A DNA stretch of 50,953 nucleotides from Candidatus Uhrbacteria bacterium (GTDB lineage: Bacteria > Patescibacteriota > Patescibacteriia > UBA9934): positions 1-50,953 of the forward strand of contig CALRCK010000006.1 in the NCBI GenBank assembly GCA_943354605.1. The letters are read 5' to 3'. This document shows positions 16,999-25,649 of this stretch, piece by piece. The position numbers and the translations under genes are program-made. Each line of letters starts with the position of its first letter. The stretch's first letter is position 1. The notes under the pieces were generated by a model, which was given only the letters and a program-made list of their open reading frames with translations, was not told where the DNA came from and did no database searches.

Positions 16999-17244
16999 GT
17001 GTCAACATGGTTCGTATACATGCTCCGTTGCGGTGATGGGAGTCTCTATACGGGGATCGCGATTGATGTTGCAAAGAGAGTTGCGCTGCACAACGCCGGA
17101 AAAGGAGCGAAGTACACCAGGGCGAGATTGCCGGTGGCACTGGTGTGGAGTGCGGAGATGAAGAGTGCGACTGATGCGCGAAAGGCGGAAGTCGATCTGA
17201 AGCGATTGTCGAAGAAAGAAAAGGAGGAGTTGATCGCTTCGTAA
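16999..17244 (+). CDS. GIY-YIG nuclease domain protein (UPF0213-like)
   Basis: WFVYMLRCGDGSLYTGIAIDVAKRVALHNAGKGAKYTRARLPVALVW; likely GTG start. Confidence 0.88.
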   Translation: MSTWFVYMLRCGDGSLYTGIAIDVAKRVALHNAGKGAKYTRARLPVALVWSAEMKSATDARKAEVDLKRLSKKEKEELIAS

Positions 17245-17249
17245 ACGCG

Positions 17250-17288
17250 TCACGGCCCGGAGCTCCACGTGAGGAGTTCCGGGCCGTG
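17250..17288. terminator. GC-rich hairpin
   Basis: CACGGCCCGGAgCTCCacgtgaGGAGtTCCGGGCCGTG between convergent genes. Confidence 0.75.
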
Positions 17289-17316
17289 CGTATTCGGGGC
17301 GGTGCGAAGTTCTGGA

Positions 17317-17868
17317 CTACGCGGCCCGGCGCAACGCGATGTTGAAGAGCGCGGAGTAGTCCCGTTCGTGCATCACCCCAAGCCCAGCCCAGCGGAGGCT
17401 GACGGTGTGATGCTCGAATTGGCCCATCGCGCATCCGGCGCAGACCACGGTGCTCGCATTGTCCTTGGTGGTGGTAGCCAGGTGGCGCCACCGCTCGTGG
17501 CTCGCCGCCTGCGCCAGGGCGCTGGGGACAATCTCCACCGATGCGCCCGGAGCGATGCTGCATCCGCAGGTGATGCAGACAACACTGTGCTGCAGCTCGT
17601 CCTTCCGACGACACACGTCGCACCGGTGGATGCTGCGGCCGGTGAGGAAGCCGAGGAGGCCCAGGGGGCGTGCGCGGTGCGTGTTGCGGCCGGATTCCAT
17701 CATGGCCATGCTGTCGTGGATCATTGGCCCGCTCGGGCCGGCCAGCAGCGTGTGCCGCGTGGCGATGTCGTGGCCGCAGCGGCCGCGGGCCGTGCGAGCG
17801 ATGACGCTGTTTTTGATCTGCAGCGCCAGGCCAGGGGGTCGGGTGCAGATGAGGAGATGCAGGATCAC
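17317..17868 (-). CDS. Hypothetical protein with CxxC/CxC zinc-ribbon-like motifs
   Basis: 183 aa ORF; CDVCRRKDELQHSVVCITCGC...VCAGC; GC-rich composition; own 3' hairpin. Confidence 0.6.
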   Translation of the reverse strand: MILHLLICTRPPGLALQIKNSVIARTARGRCGHDIATRHTLLAGPSGPMIHDSMAMMESGRNTHRARPLGLLGFLTGRSIHRCDVCRRKDELQHSVVCITCGCSIAPGASVEIVPSALAQAASHERWRHLATTTKDNASTVVCAGCAMGQFEHHTVSLRWAGLGVMHERDYSALFNIALRRAA

Positions 17869-17920
17869 GGAAGCTCCGGGTCGAGAGTGTTTGGACGGTG
17901 GTGTCCGGCGCAGATATTAG

Positions 17921-17938
17921 CGAAATTCCGCAATTTCG
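17921..17938. promoter_or_regulatory. Inverted repeat in a divergent intergenic region
   Basis: CGAAATT-ccgc-AATTTCG between divergent ORFs. Confidence 0.5.
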
Positions 17939-17987
17939 TCAACGATTCAATGGTGTGTTACGATCGTTGGGCACCGAAGGAGGTTGC

Positions 17988-18542
17988 ATGGATCTTTTTC
18001 CTGAGTGGGTGACGGTGGCAGACGTGGAACGCCGGTTCCTGGCCGATTGGCGGTGGTGGGCAACGCGGATCGGCATGGCCGCCTTTGGCGGGATGTTCGT
18101 GTTCTGCGCGGGATTTTTCGTGAACGAAGGTGTGTCGTCTGCTCTCGTCTCCGCGGCCTTCTCAACGCTGTTCCTGATTACGCTGATCTTCCGGAGGGAT
18201 TACCTCTTCTTCGGATGCACGTACAAGATTGGGGGTCGTTTCGACCTTGGGGAAGGGATGCAGTACTGGGTTGAACAGGAGGGCAAGCGGCCTGCGCACG
18301 AAGGATCGGTGGTTGTGCTTGTTCGTGTGGGGGGAATCTTCCGTCCGCGGCGATCCATCACGGTGAGTGATGGAAGCGACAAGGACGGCCCGTTCGGCCG
18401 GGGCATCGACTACGATGACGACGGCTTCGTGGTGTCGCGTCGGCGGTCTGGAACGGGACGCGCCAAGCACATCGAAGGATTGATGCGTATCCTGATCGAA
18501 GATACGCGGCCGCTACGCCGTGGTCCGTCGGCGATGACGTGA
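17988..18542 (+). CDS. Hypothetical protein with two predicted TM segments
   Basis: Preceded by GGAGG; MDLFPEWVTVADVERRFLADWRWWATRIGMAAFGGMFVFCAGFFV... Confidence 0.65.
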   Translation: MDLFPEWVTVADVERRFLADWRWWATRIGMAAFGGMFVFCAGFFVNEGVSSALVSAAFSTLFLITLIFRRDYLFFGCTYKIGGRFDLGEGMQYWVEQEGKRPAHEGSVVVLVRVGGIFRPRRSITVSDGSDKDGPFGRGIDYDDDGFVVSRRRSGTGRAKHIEGLMRILIEDTRPLRRGPSAMT

Positions 18543-18556
18543 CCGATGACAACACG

Positions 18557-18586
18557 AGGGCGCTGGGGAACGAAATCCCTGGCGCC
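18557..18586 (+). terminator. GC-rich hairpin after the hypothetical membrane gene
   Basis: AGGGCGCTGGGGAacgaaATCCCTGGCGCCTTGT. Confidence 0.6.
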
Positions 18587-18658
18587 TTGTGGTTTGTGGA
18601 AAGAATTGTTGCGCGCCTGACAACGTGAGGTATTCTCAAGAAGTCACAGGGAGACATC

Positions 18659-19063
18659 ATGCCAAGCCCAAATGACGGAACGTGGCTTCACGTTATCCTC
18701 GTCAAGGTTCCCTTGGCGAGTGTAAAACTGCTTCAAGAGCAAGCGCGCAAGCCAGCGGAAGATCGTGTGGCTGTGAAAACCCGGACTATTTCGGCTCCGC
18801 GATTCAGCGGCCGCGACGTGAACGGCGCCTTCGGGGTACATCGGTTGTCGGTGCAACCACACGCGGATGCGGTAAATCTCAACTGGGTGCAGCCCATGCC
18901 ATACGGCAGGGGCCATGCCCGAACAAGTTCGGCGTTCGTGGGGAGGTGCACCATCCTCGAGTTCGGCGAATATCTCGTGCTCGCACAAGCGTTCAGGAGT
19001 GAAGTCGAAGCGCGGGCGTGGGCGGAGGAACGCCACCAGCTGCTGCTTCCGAGGGCAGCATGA
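18659..19063 (+). CDS. Hypothetical protein
   Basis: 134 aa ORF with upstream AGGGAG RBS and downstream terminator. Confidence 0.6.
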   Translation: MPSPNDGTWLHVILVKVPLASVKLLQEQARKPAEDRVAVKTRTISAPRFSGRDVNGAFGVHRLSVQPHADAVNLNWVQPMPYGRGHARTSSAFVGRCTILEFGEYLVLAQAFRSEVEARAWAEERHQLLLPRAA

Positions 19064-19068
19064 AACGC

Positions 19069-19118
19069 AACGCGTGTCCGGGAACCTCGAACGGAGGCTT
19101 CCGGACACGGCGCGTTTT
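19069..19118 (+). terminator. Strong GC-rich terminator hairpin
   Basis: CGCGTGTCCGGgaaCCTCgaacGGAGGcttCCGGACACGGCGCGTTTT. Confidence 0.75.
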
Positions 19119-19133
19119 GGGGAACAGCCTGAA

Positions 19134-19485
19134 CTGAGCCTTTGAGGGGTTGTGGCGGGAAGGGGGAGGTGAGCATTGGATGGAATGAGAGCGGCGGCGA
19201 TGGCATCGGCGAGAGTGTGGGTACTCGATTTCAAAACAGATGTTTTGCTAACGCAACTGAGTTGCATTTAGGAAACACTCCTTTTGTGTGGCGGATCCGA
19301 ATGGGACCTATACGACCAATAGGACCGATGTTGAAGCGTTATGGGAAAGCTTCTTCACTTTTCATCGATTTCCGGCTCAGATCGCGTTTTGTTGCCCAGT
19401 TCTAAAACCCCAAAATTCGAAGGTATCATTTTCTGTCGCAGTACCCCATGCTCCCAGGTTTCGTCCCACCTCTTCCAAGGCTCAG
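19134..19485 (+). repeat. MITE-like repeat element, copy 1 (~352 bp, diverged TIRs CTGAGCCTT/AAGGCTCAG)
   Basis: Shares left block GTACTcGATTTCAAA..TGTTTTGC.AACGCAAC..AGTTGC and right block CTCAGATCGC..CCCAAAATTCGA.GGTA..TTTCTGTCGCAGTACCCCA with copies at 33296 and 46532. Confidence 0.8.
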
Positions 19486-19530
19486 GCCAGTTTCACGCCC
19501 GGCCCGATTTCCGCTACACTTCCATGCGCT

Positions 19531-21663
19531 ATGAAAGATTTTTTTCTCTCCCAGCAGCAGCCGTCGCCAAATCTTCATATTGACTATCAATCGGAGCTAA
19601 ACGACGAGCAATATCGGGTGGTTTCTGGTGGCGGTGGGCCGATGTTGGTGCTGGCCGGAGCAGGAAGCGGGAAGACGAGAACGATCACGTATCGCGTGGC
19701 ATGGTTACTCGAGCATGGCACGCCGGTGGAGAACATGTTGTTGCTCACGTTTACGAATAAAGCGGCGAAAGAAATGATGACGCGTGTTGAGGGATTGCTC
19801 CGCGCGTATCCAACCGGACTGTGGAGCGGAACCTTTCACTCCATTGCGAACCGCATGTTGCGGATGTACGGCGCGTACACCGGATTTGGAAGCGATTTTT
19901 CGATTTTGGACGAGGAGGATGCGAACGACTTGATGAAGATGTGCATCAAGGAGCTGAAGATCGACACGAAGGGACGACGATTTCCGAGCGTTGGGGTGTT
20001 GCGCGGATTGTTGTCCTATGCGAACAACGCACGTCGATCGTTGCAGTCGGTGCTGAACGATCGCGCAGAACACTTTGTAGGGATTCTTCACGAGGTGACT
20101 GCAGTTGCGGAGCGATACGCGTCGGCAAAGCGCATGGCGAAGGCGATGGATTTTGACGACCTCCTTCTTGAACTTTTGAAATTACTGCAGGAGAACGAGT
20201 CCGTTCGCGCGCAGCTTGCACATCGATTTCAGTTTATTCTCGTGGACGAGTTCCAGGATACAAATATTATTCAGTCCGACATCGTCGATTTGTTGTCGTC
20301 GGGTCACCGAAATCTGTTGGTGGTTGGGGACGACGCGCAGAGCATTTATTCCTTTCGTGCCGCAGAAATTCGGAACATCCTTGATTTTCAGAAACGGTAT
20401 TCGGACGCGCAGTCGTACCGACTCGTGATGAACTATCGCTCGACGCCAGAGATTCTCGCGGTGGCGAATGCCGTCATCGCAAACAACAGCGAGCAGTTCG
20501 CGAAGGAATTGGTATCGGCAAAGACTTCTGGCGAAAAGCCGAACATTGTTCCAGCGAATGATGCGCGGGAAGAGGCACAGTATGTCGTTGAACAGCTTTT
20601 GAAGCTGATCGACGAAGGAATCGAGCTCCAAGGAATCGCGGTGTTGTTTCGTGCAGCATTCCATTCGCAAGCGCTCGAATTTGAATTGATGAAGCGGGGG
20701 ATTGCATACGAATACCGCGGCGGCATGAAGTTTTTTGAGCGTGCGCATATTAAGGACGCTGTTGCGCACCTTCGATTGCTTCGCAACGGTCACGACCTTG
20801 TGGCCTGGGCTCGTGCGCTCCAAATTCAGCCAGGGCTTGGGATTACCACCAGCCAGAAGATTGCGGAAACCATGAGCCAGTACGATTCCGCCCGCGATGC
20901 CCTTGAAGCGCCAATGAAACTTTCTCCTCGCGCACAGTTAGGCTTTGCGGGAACGCGATCGATTCTTCGGATGATGCTTGCGGCACCACTGCCATCGGAA
21001 GCCGTGCGCGCGTTTGCGAATCATGAATCGTATCGGTTGTATCTTGAAGCAGAATATCCGAACGCTCGTGAGCGTGTTGAAGACTTGGATCAGCTTGCCG
21101 TGTTCGCAGAACAGTATCGCGATCTTGGTGCATTCTTGGACGCGATGACATTGGCTGGTGATTTTAGCGGAAGAATTGATGACGCCGATTCTGGTCAGCG
21201 TGAAGAAGGCGATCGAAACACATTAATCTTATCGACCATTCATCAGGCGAAAGGATTAGAATGGGACGCGGTGTTTGTACTGCATTGCGCACAAGGCATG
21301 TTCCCAAGCGACCGAAGCATGGGGCAATCGCGGGAAATTGAGGAAGAGCGACGACTGTTTTACGTTGCGGCAACACGTGCACGATCGAAACTGTACTTCA
21401 CCTACCCGCTGACGACGGGATACGAATCGGTGGAGCTTCGTCAGCAATCGATGTTCCTCGACGAGATTCCGTTCGGTATGGCGGAAACGGTTCGCCTCCG
21501 TCGTGCAATGCCAGCGTGGAGCATGTCATCGTCGTACAGCTCACCAACCGTCTCGCGTCACCACCAATCCGACGAGTTCGAAGAACCCACAATCGTTCTC
21601 GACGACATGGGGGAGAAAATGGTAAAAAAGAGTGCACCCGGATCGTTTCTTGGGGATCATTAA
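19531..21663 (+). CDS. UvrD/PcrA/Rep-family DNA helicase (SF1)
   Basis: LNDEQYRVVSGGGGPMLVLAGAGSGKTRTITYRV, ILVDEFQDTN, VGDDAQSIYSFRAAE, STIHQAKGLEWDAVFVL, EERRLFYVAATRAR. Confidence 0.95.
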   Translation: MKDFFLSQQQPSPNLHIDYQSELNDEQYRVVSGGGGPMLVLAGAGSGKTRTITYRVAWLLEHGTPVENMLLLTFTNKAAKEMMTRVEGLLRAYPTGLWSGTFHSIANRMLRMYGAYTGFGSDFSILDEEDANDLMKMCIKELKIDTKGRRFPSVGVLRGLLSYANNARRSLQSVLNDRAEHFVGILHEVTAVAERYASAKRMAKAMDFDDLLLELLKLLQENESVRAQLAHRFQFILVDEFQDTNIIQSDIVDLLSSGHRNLLVVGDDAQSIYSFRAAEIRNILDFQKRYSDAQSYRLVMNYRSTPEILAVANAVIANNSEQFAKELVSAKTSGEKPNIVPANDAREEAQYVVEQLLKLIDEGIELQGIAVLFRAAFHSQALEFELMKRGIAYEYRGGMKFFERAHIKDAVAHLRLLRNGHDLVAWARALQIQPGLGITTSQKIAETMSQYDSARDALEAPMKLSPRAQLGFAGTRSILRMMLAAPLPSEAVRAFANHESYRLYLEAEYPNARERVEDLDQLAVFAEQYRDLGAFLDAMTLAGDFSGRIDDADSGQREEGDRNTLILSTIHQAKGLEWDAVFVLHCAQGMFPSDRSMGQSREIEEERRLFYVAATRARSKLYFTYPLTTGYESVELRQQSMFLDEIPFGMAETVRLRRAMPAWSMSSSYSSPTVSRHHQSDEFEEPTIVLDDMGEKMVKKSAPGSFLGDH

Positions 21664-21852
21664 AGTCAGTACATTGTTCCATTCAGTCATTCTGAGCGAA
21701 GCGAAGAATCTCTCGTAGGTTATTGTTCCGTTCACTCATCAACGGGTCCTGTCACCGAGGACCCCGTTACGGTGCTCAGCTCGCACGTGAACGTATCCGG
21801 TAATCATCATCGACATTCTGTGCTCGTTGCGCTCCGTACGGGGGCCTCCCTC

Positions 21853-21893
21853 GGCGCCACCCGTTGAATCGCTCGCTACGCTCGGTCGGTTCA
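21853..21893. repeat. Dispersed repeat: CCTCGGCGCCACCCGTTGAATCGCTCGCTACGCTCGG
   Basis: Near-identical block at 28418-28463; both just upstream of a start codon. Confidence 0.8.
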
Positions 21894-21909
21894 TTATCTT
21901 CTCCAAACT

Positions 21910-23058
21910 ATGCCCAATCACGACTACGCGCAGCGTTCGATGGATGCACACAAGGTTCATGCGGGAAAGTGGGCCGTCACGAGCGTGATGCCGCTGGAGA
22001 CTGCGGACGATTTGAGTATTGCCTACACACCTGGTGTTGCTGCGCCGTGTTTGGCAATTGCGGCAGATCCATTGGCAGCGTATGACCTGACGATGAAGGG
22101 ACGCGCTGTTGCTGTTGTTTCCGATGGATCATCCGTACTCGGCCTTGGCAACATTGGTCCCATGGCAGGGTTGCCAGTCATGGAAGGCAAGGCGGTGTTG
22201 TATAAGAAGTACGCAAACATCGATGCCGTGCCCATTGTGCTCGCAAGTCAGAACGCCGACGAGATTGTGGAGGCGGTGCGCATGATTGCACCAACATTTG
22301 GTGGAATCCATTTGGAAGACATCGCGGCTCCTGCGTGTTTCGATATTGAACGCCGGTTAAGTGAGATGCTCGACATTCCGGTGATGCACGACGACCAGCA
22401 TGCAACGGCGATTGTTGCGCTTGCGGGTTTGATGAACGCGGCGAAGGTTGTTGGCCGACCGCTGGAATCGATGCATGTTGTGGTGAATGGCGCTGGTGCT
22501 GCGGGGGTCGCGATTACCCGATTGCTCATCGATGCCGGTGTTGCGAATGTGATTCTTGTCGATTCGAAGGGTGTCATCGGAAATCATCGAACAGATCTGA
22601 CGGGTGAGAAGGCGGTGTTGGTTTCGCTCACAAATACGGCCAACGTACAGGGCGGGCTTGCAGAAGCAATGCAAGGAGCCGATGTGTTTATTGGTGTGAG
22701 CAAGCCGAACCTTGTGTCCCAAGATATGGTGAAGTCTATGGCGCCAAGCCCCATCATCTTTGCACTCGCAAATCCTGTTCCAGAAATTGCGTACGACGAC
22801 GCAAAGGCCGCGGGTGCCGCGGTGATTGCGACCGGTCGAAGCGATTATCCAAACCAAATCAACAACGTCTTGGTGTATCCTGGCCTCTTCCGCGGATTGT
22901 TGAATCGTCGCGCAAGCAAGCTGACGAGCGTGATGAAGATTGCTGCGGCAACCGCGCTCGCTGGTATGGTCGCGGCACCAACCGCTGAAAACATTATTCC
23001 AAGGATTATCGAGATGAATCCAGCGGAGACTATCGCAAAGGCTATCGAAAGTGTATGA
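21910..23058 (+). CDS. Malic enzyme (malate dehydrogenase, decarboxylating)
   Basis: YTPGVAAPCLAIA, VVSDGSSVLGLGNIGPMAGLPVMEGKAVLYK, DIAAPACFDIE, MHDDQHATAIVALAGL, NGAGAAGVAITRLL. Confidence 0.95.
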   Translation: MPNHDYAQRSMDAHKVHAGKWAVTSVMPLETADDLSIAYTPGVAAPCLAIAADPLAAYDLTMKGRAVAVVSDGSSVLGLGNIGPMAGLPVMEGKAVLYKKYANIDAVPIVLASQNADEIVEAVRMIAPTFGGIHLEDIAAPACFDIERRLSEMLDIPVMHDDQHATAIVALAGLMNAAKVVGRPLESMHVVVNGAGAAGVAITRLLIDAGVANVILVDSKGVIGNHRTDLTGEKAVLVSLTNTANVQGGLAEAMQGADVFIGVSKPNLVSQDMVKSMAPSPIIFALANPVPEIAYDDAKAAGAAVIATGRSDYPNQINNVLVYPGLFRGLLNRRASKLTSVMKIAAATALAGMVAAPTAENIIPRIIEMNPAETIAKAIESV

Positions 23059-23591
23059 GACAACAAAGCTTCAGACATCGCGGCGGGAAAGGCTCCAGCA
23101 TTGGGGGAGGAATTTTGTTGATTGTCGCCGTGGTGGTTGGAGTGTTTGTGGTGTATCAACTTATTTTGTGGTTCCGTTCGAGTAATGCAAAAGCTATTGC
23201 AGACGACGCAGCTACTGCGGCTGTCGAGACTGCGGACGCAAAGACAACGGCAATCGCGCAATTGAATAGCACCGCGGTGCTGAAGGTATCCGATGGATCC
23301 ACCGCGGGAACGGTGGTGCGATCCGGCACAAACGAAGCGCCGTCGTACAGCCTCGTTGCAAATCTTGTCGCACTTGCTCCTGATTCGATGTACGAGGCGT
23401 GGTTAGTGAAGGATGGGCTTGCCGATGTGAAGAGTGTTGGCGCGTTGAATCCGCGTGCCGATGGAAGCTGGGCAGCAACGTTCAGCACGAAAGACCCATT
23501 GGACTATCCAACCATCGTCATCATGCTCGAACCGAACGACGGAAACCCTGAACCATCAGGGAACCGCATGGCAGAAGGTCGGTTTGAGTGA
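23055..23591 (+). CDS. Membrane-anchored protein with RskA-like anti-sigma C-terminal domain
   Basis: N-terminal TM; LVALAPDSMYEAWLVKDG...VGALNPRADGSWAATF...TIVIMLEPNDGNPEPSG. Confidence 0.65.
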   Translation: MRQQSFRHRGGKGSSIGGGILLIVAVVVGVFVVYQLILWFRSSNAKAIADDAATAAVETADAKTTAIAQLNSTAVLKVSDGSTAGTVVRSGTNEAPSYSLVANLVALAPDSMYEAWLVKDGLADVKSVGALNPRADGSWAATFSTKDPLDYPTIVIMLEPNDGNPEPSGNRMAEGRFE

Positions 23592-23675
23592 GCCTCGACT
23601 TGTCGTTTCAGTCATGCTGAGCGAAGCGACTTGTGCCCCGGAGGGGTAAGCATCTCTCGTAGGTTAAAAATCATT

Positions 23676-24884
23676 ATGACCATTGGCGTTCTTGGAGCAG
23701 GATATGTAGGACTGGCAACAGCAGCAAGCTTTGCGGCGCGTGGTTTTGCGGTGGTGTGCGCCGATATCGACGAGAAGAAAATAGTGAAACTTCAGATTGG
23801 CGAACTTCCGTTTTTTGAAGAGGGAATGAAAGAGGTGTTTGCGGCTGCATCGACTCCGGCGATGTTTACGACCGATCTCCCGAAAGCCTGTGTATGCGAC
23901 ATCGTGTTTTGTTGTGTCGGCACTCCAAGCGCAGCAGACGGATCAGCGGACCTTTCCTTCGTGCGATCGGTAGCAAAGACGTGTGCCGACGCTGCGCCGA
24001 ATGCGGTGTTCGTTTTGAAATCGACCGTTCCACCGGGAACGTCGAGATCGATCTTGGAATTTGTTCAGGGGAACTTACGCGTTGCGGCAAATCCAGAATT
24101 TTTGCGGGAAGGCCACGCTGTACAGGATGCGTTGAATCCGTCGAGAGTGGTGATTGGCGCCGACGACGAATCGGTCAAATTGATCCTACTGGACCTCTAT
24201 ACCCCAACCGGTGCCCCAATTATTTCCACAAATACGGTTACTGCCGAAATGATTAAGTACGCATCAAACAGTTTTCTTGCAACGAAGATTAGTTTCATTA
24301 ACGACATCGCAAATCTTTGTGACGTGATTGGTGCCGACGTTCGATCGGTTGCGGCTGGCATGGGATTGGACGACAGAATCGGTGCAAAGTTCTTGCAGCC
24401 AGGGCCAGGGTACGGTGGAAGCTGTTTTCCAAAAGACGTCCGTGCGCTGATGCATTTAGGGCAATCGGTGAATGTGCCGTTGCGCATTCTTGAAGCAACG
24501 ACGGCGATCAATGCGGATCGTCAATCGTTGCCGTACCGAATGCTCATCGAATCTCTTGGTAGCCTTGAGCGCAAGCGCATCGTCGTGTGGGGCCTCGCAT
24601 TTAAGCCGGGAACCGACGATATTCGGGATGCTCCAGCGCTCAGTCTCCTTCGTCGATGTATGGCCGACGACGCAAGGCTTGTGGCGTACGATCCGCTGGT
24701 TCGATCGTTGCCGTCGGAATTTGCGGAGATTGAAATGGCTGGGAGCGCAATTGATGCACTCCAGAACGCCGACGCGCTCGTGATCATGACCGATTGGCCT
24801 GAATTTGTTGATTTCGATCGTGCGGAGATTTTGAAGGCAATGCGAGGGAATTGCGTGATTGATCCGCGATACGTGCTGCGATGA
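23676..24884 (+). CDS. UDP-glucose/GDP-mannose dehydrogenase family protein
   Basis: MTIGVLGAGYVGLATAASFAARGF, FCCVGTPSAADGSADLS, KSTVPPGTS, NPEFLREGHAVQD, GPGYGGSCFPKDV, GLAFKPGTDDIRDAP. Confidence 0.95.
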   Translation: MTIGVLGAGYVGLATAASFAARGFAVVCADIDEKKIVKLQIGELPFFEEGMKEVFAAASTPAMFTTDLPKACVCDIVFCCVGTPSAADGSADLSFVRSVAKTCADAAPNAVFVLKSTVPPGTSRSILEFVQGNLRVAANPEFLREGHAVQDALNPSRVVIGADDESVKLILLDLYTPTGAPIISTNTVTAEMIKYASNSFLATKISFINDIANLCDVIGADVRSVAAGMGLDDRIGAKFLQPGPGYGGSCFPKDVRALMHLGQSVNVPLRILEATTAINADRQSLPYRMLIESLGSLERKRIVVWGLAFKPGTDDIRDAPALSLLRRCMADDARLVAYDPLVRSLPSEFAEIEMAGSAIDALQNADALVIMTDWPEFVDFDRAEILKAMRGNCVIDPRYVLR

Positions 24885-24902
24885 GGTATACTTGGTGCGT
24901 CT

Positions 24903-25643
24903 ATGGCACTGCTTCGCAAGACACCGCCAAAATCTCCAGGAGACAAATGCCGCTTTCCATTGAACGACCAAGAACGTGCACTTTGCGAACAGCAGGGCAT
25001 GGTTCCGCATGCGTCGGAAATTACGTGGCGCGTGTTTCGGATTATGGCGGAGATTGTAGAGGGCTTTCAGTTGCTGACCAAAACAACGCGAGAAGTTTCG
25101 GTGTTCGGTTCTGCGCGATGTGCGCCGTCGAGTCATTGGTATAAAGAGTCGTATGCGTTAGGGAAACTTCTTGGCAAACATGGGTTCACCGTGGTGACTG
25201 GTGGTGGCCCAGGCATTATGGAGGCCGCGAATAAGGGAGCGTTCGAAGAGGGCGCGCAGTCAGTTGGGTTGAATATCGAGCTCCCGCACGAACAGCGGCT
25301 GAACCCGTACGTGACACTTTCTCATGGGTTTCACTACTTTTTTACGCGAAAGGTGATGTTGGCTGCGGCGGCGCAGGCATATGTGTTTTTTCCTGGTGGT
25401 TTTGGCACGATGGATGAGCTTTTTGAGCTGCTAACATTGGTCCAAACCGGAAAATCGAGCCGAATGCCTATTGTGCTTGTGGGGAAGGACCATTGGGCGC
25501 CCTTGATTGCTTGGCTGGAGGGGAGCGTGTACGGTACGCAGGACGCAATTGATCCCGGCGACTTGCGGATCATCACTGTGGTAGACTCCGCCAAGGAAGC
25601 GTTTGAGATTGTTTCAACATCACCTGAACGACATCTCTTCTAG
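24903..25643 (+). CDS. LOG family protein
   Basis: TGGGPGIMEAANKGAFEEGAQSVGLNIELPHEQ, FFPGGFGTMDELFELLTLVQTGK. Confidence 0.93.
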   Translation: MALLRKTPPKSPGDKCRFPLNDQERALCEQQGMVPHASEITWRVFRIMAEIVEGFQLLTKTTREVSVFGSARCAPSSHWYKESYALGKLLGKHGFTVVTGGGPGIMEAANKGAFEEGAQSVGLNIELPHEQRLNPYVTLSHGFHYFFTRKVMLAAAAQAYVFFPGGFGTMDELFELLTLVQTGKSSRMPIVLVGKDHWAPLIAWLEGSVYGTQDAIDPGDLRIITVVDSAKEAFEIVSTSPERHLF

Positions 25644-25649
25644 ACGATT

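Noticed and set aside
16973-17623. 216-aa minus-strand ORF
   Set aside because: Overlaps the GIY-YIG gene, a terminator and the better-supported 17317-17868 ORF; composition unlike a real protein.
17250-19118. Integron cassette array/attC sites
   Set aside because: Hairpins lack recognisable RYYYAAC/GTTRRRY core boxes and no integrase is visible; kept only as a GC-rich gene+hairpin observation.
8541-21663. Gabija (GajA OLD + GajB UvrD) system
   Set aside because: The UvrD/PcrA-like helicase is 9 kb away among unrelated genes and looks like a full housekeeping SF1 helicase; no adjacent GajB.
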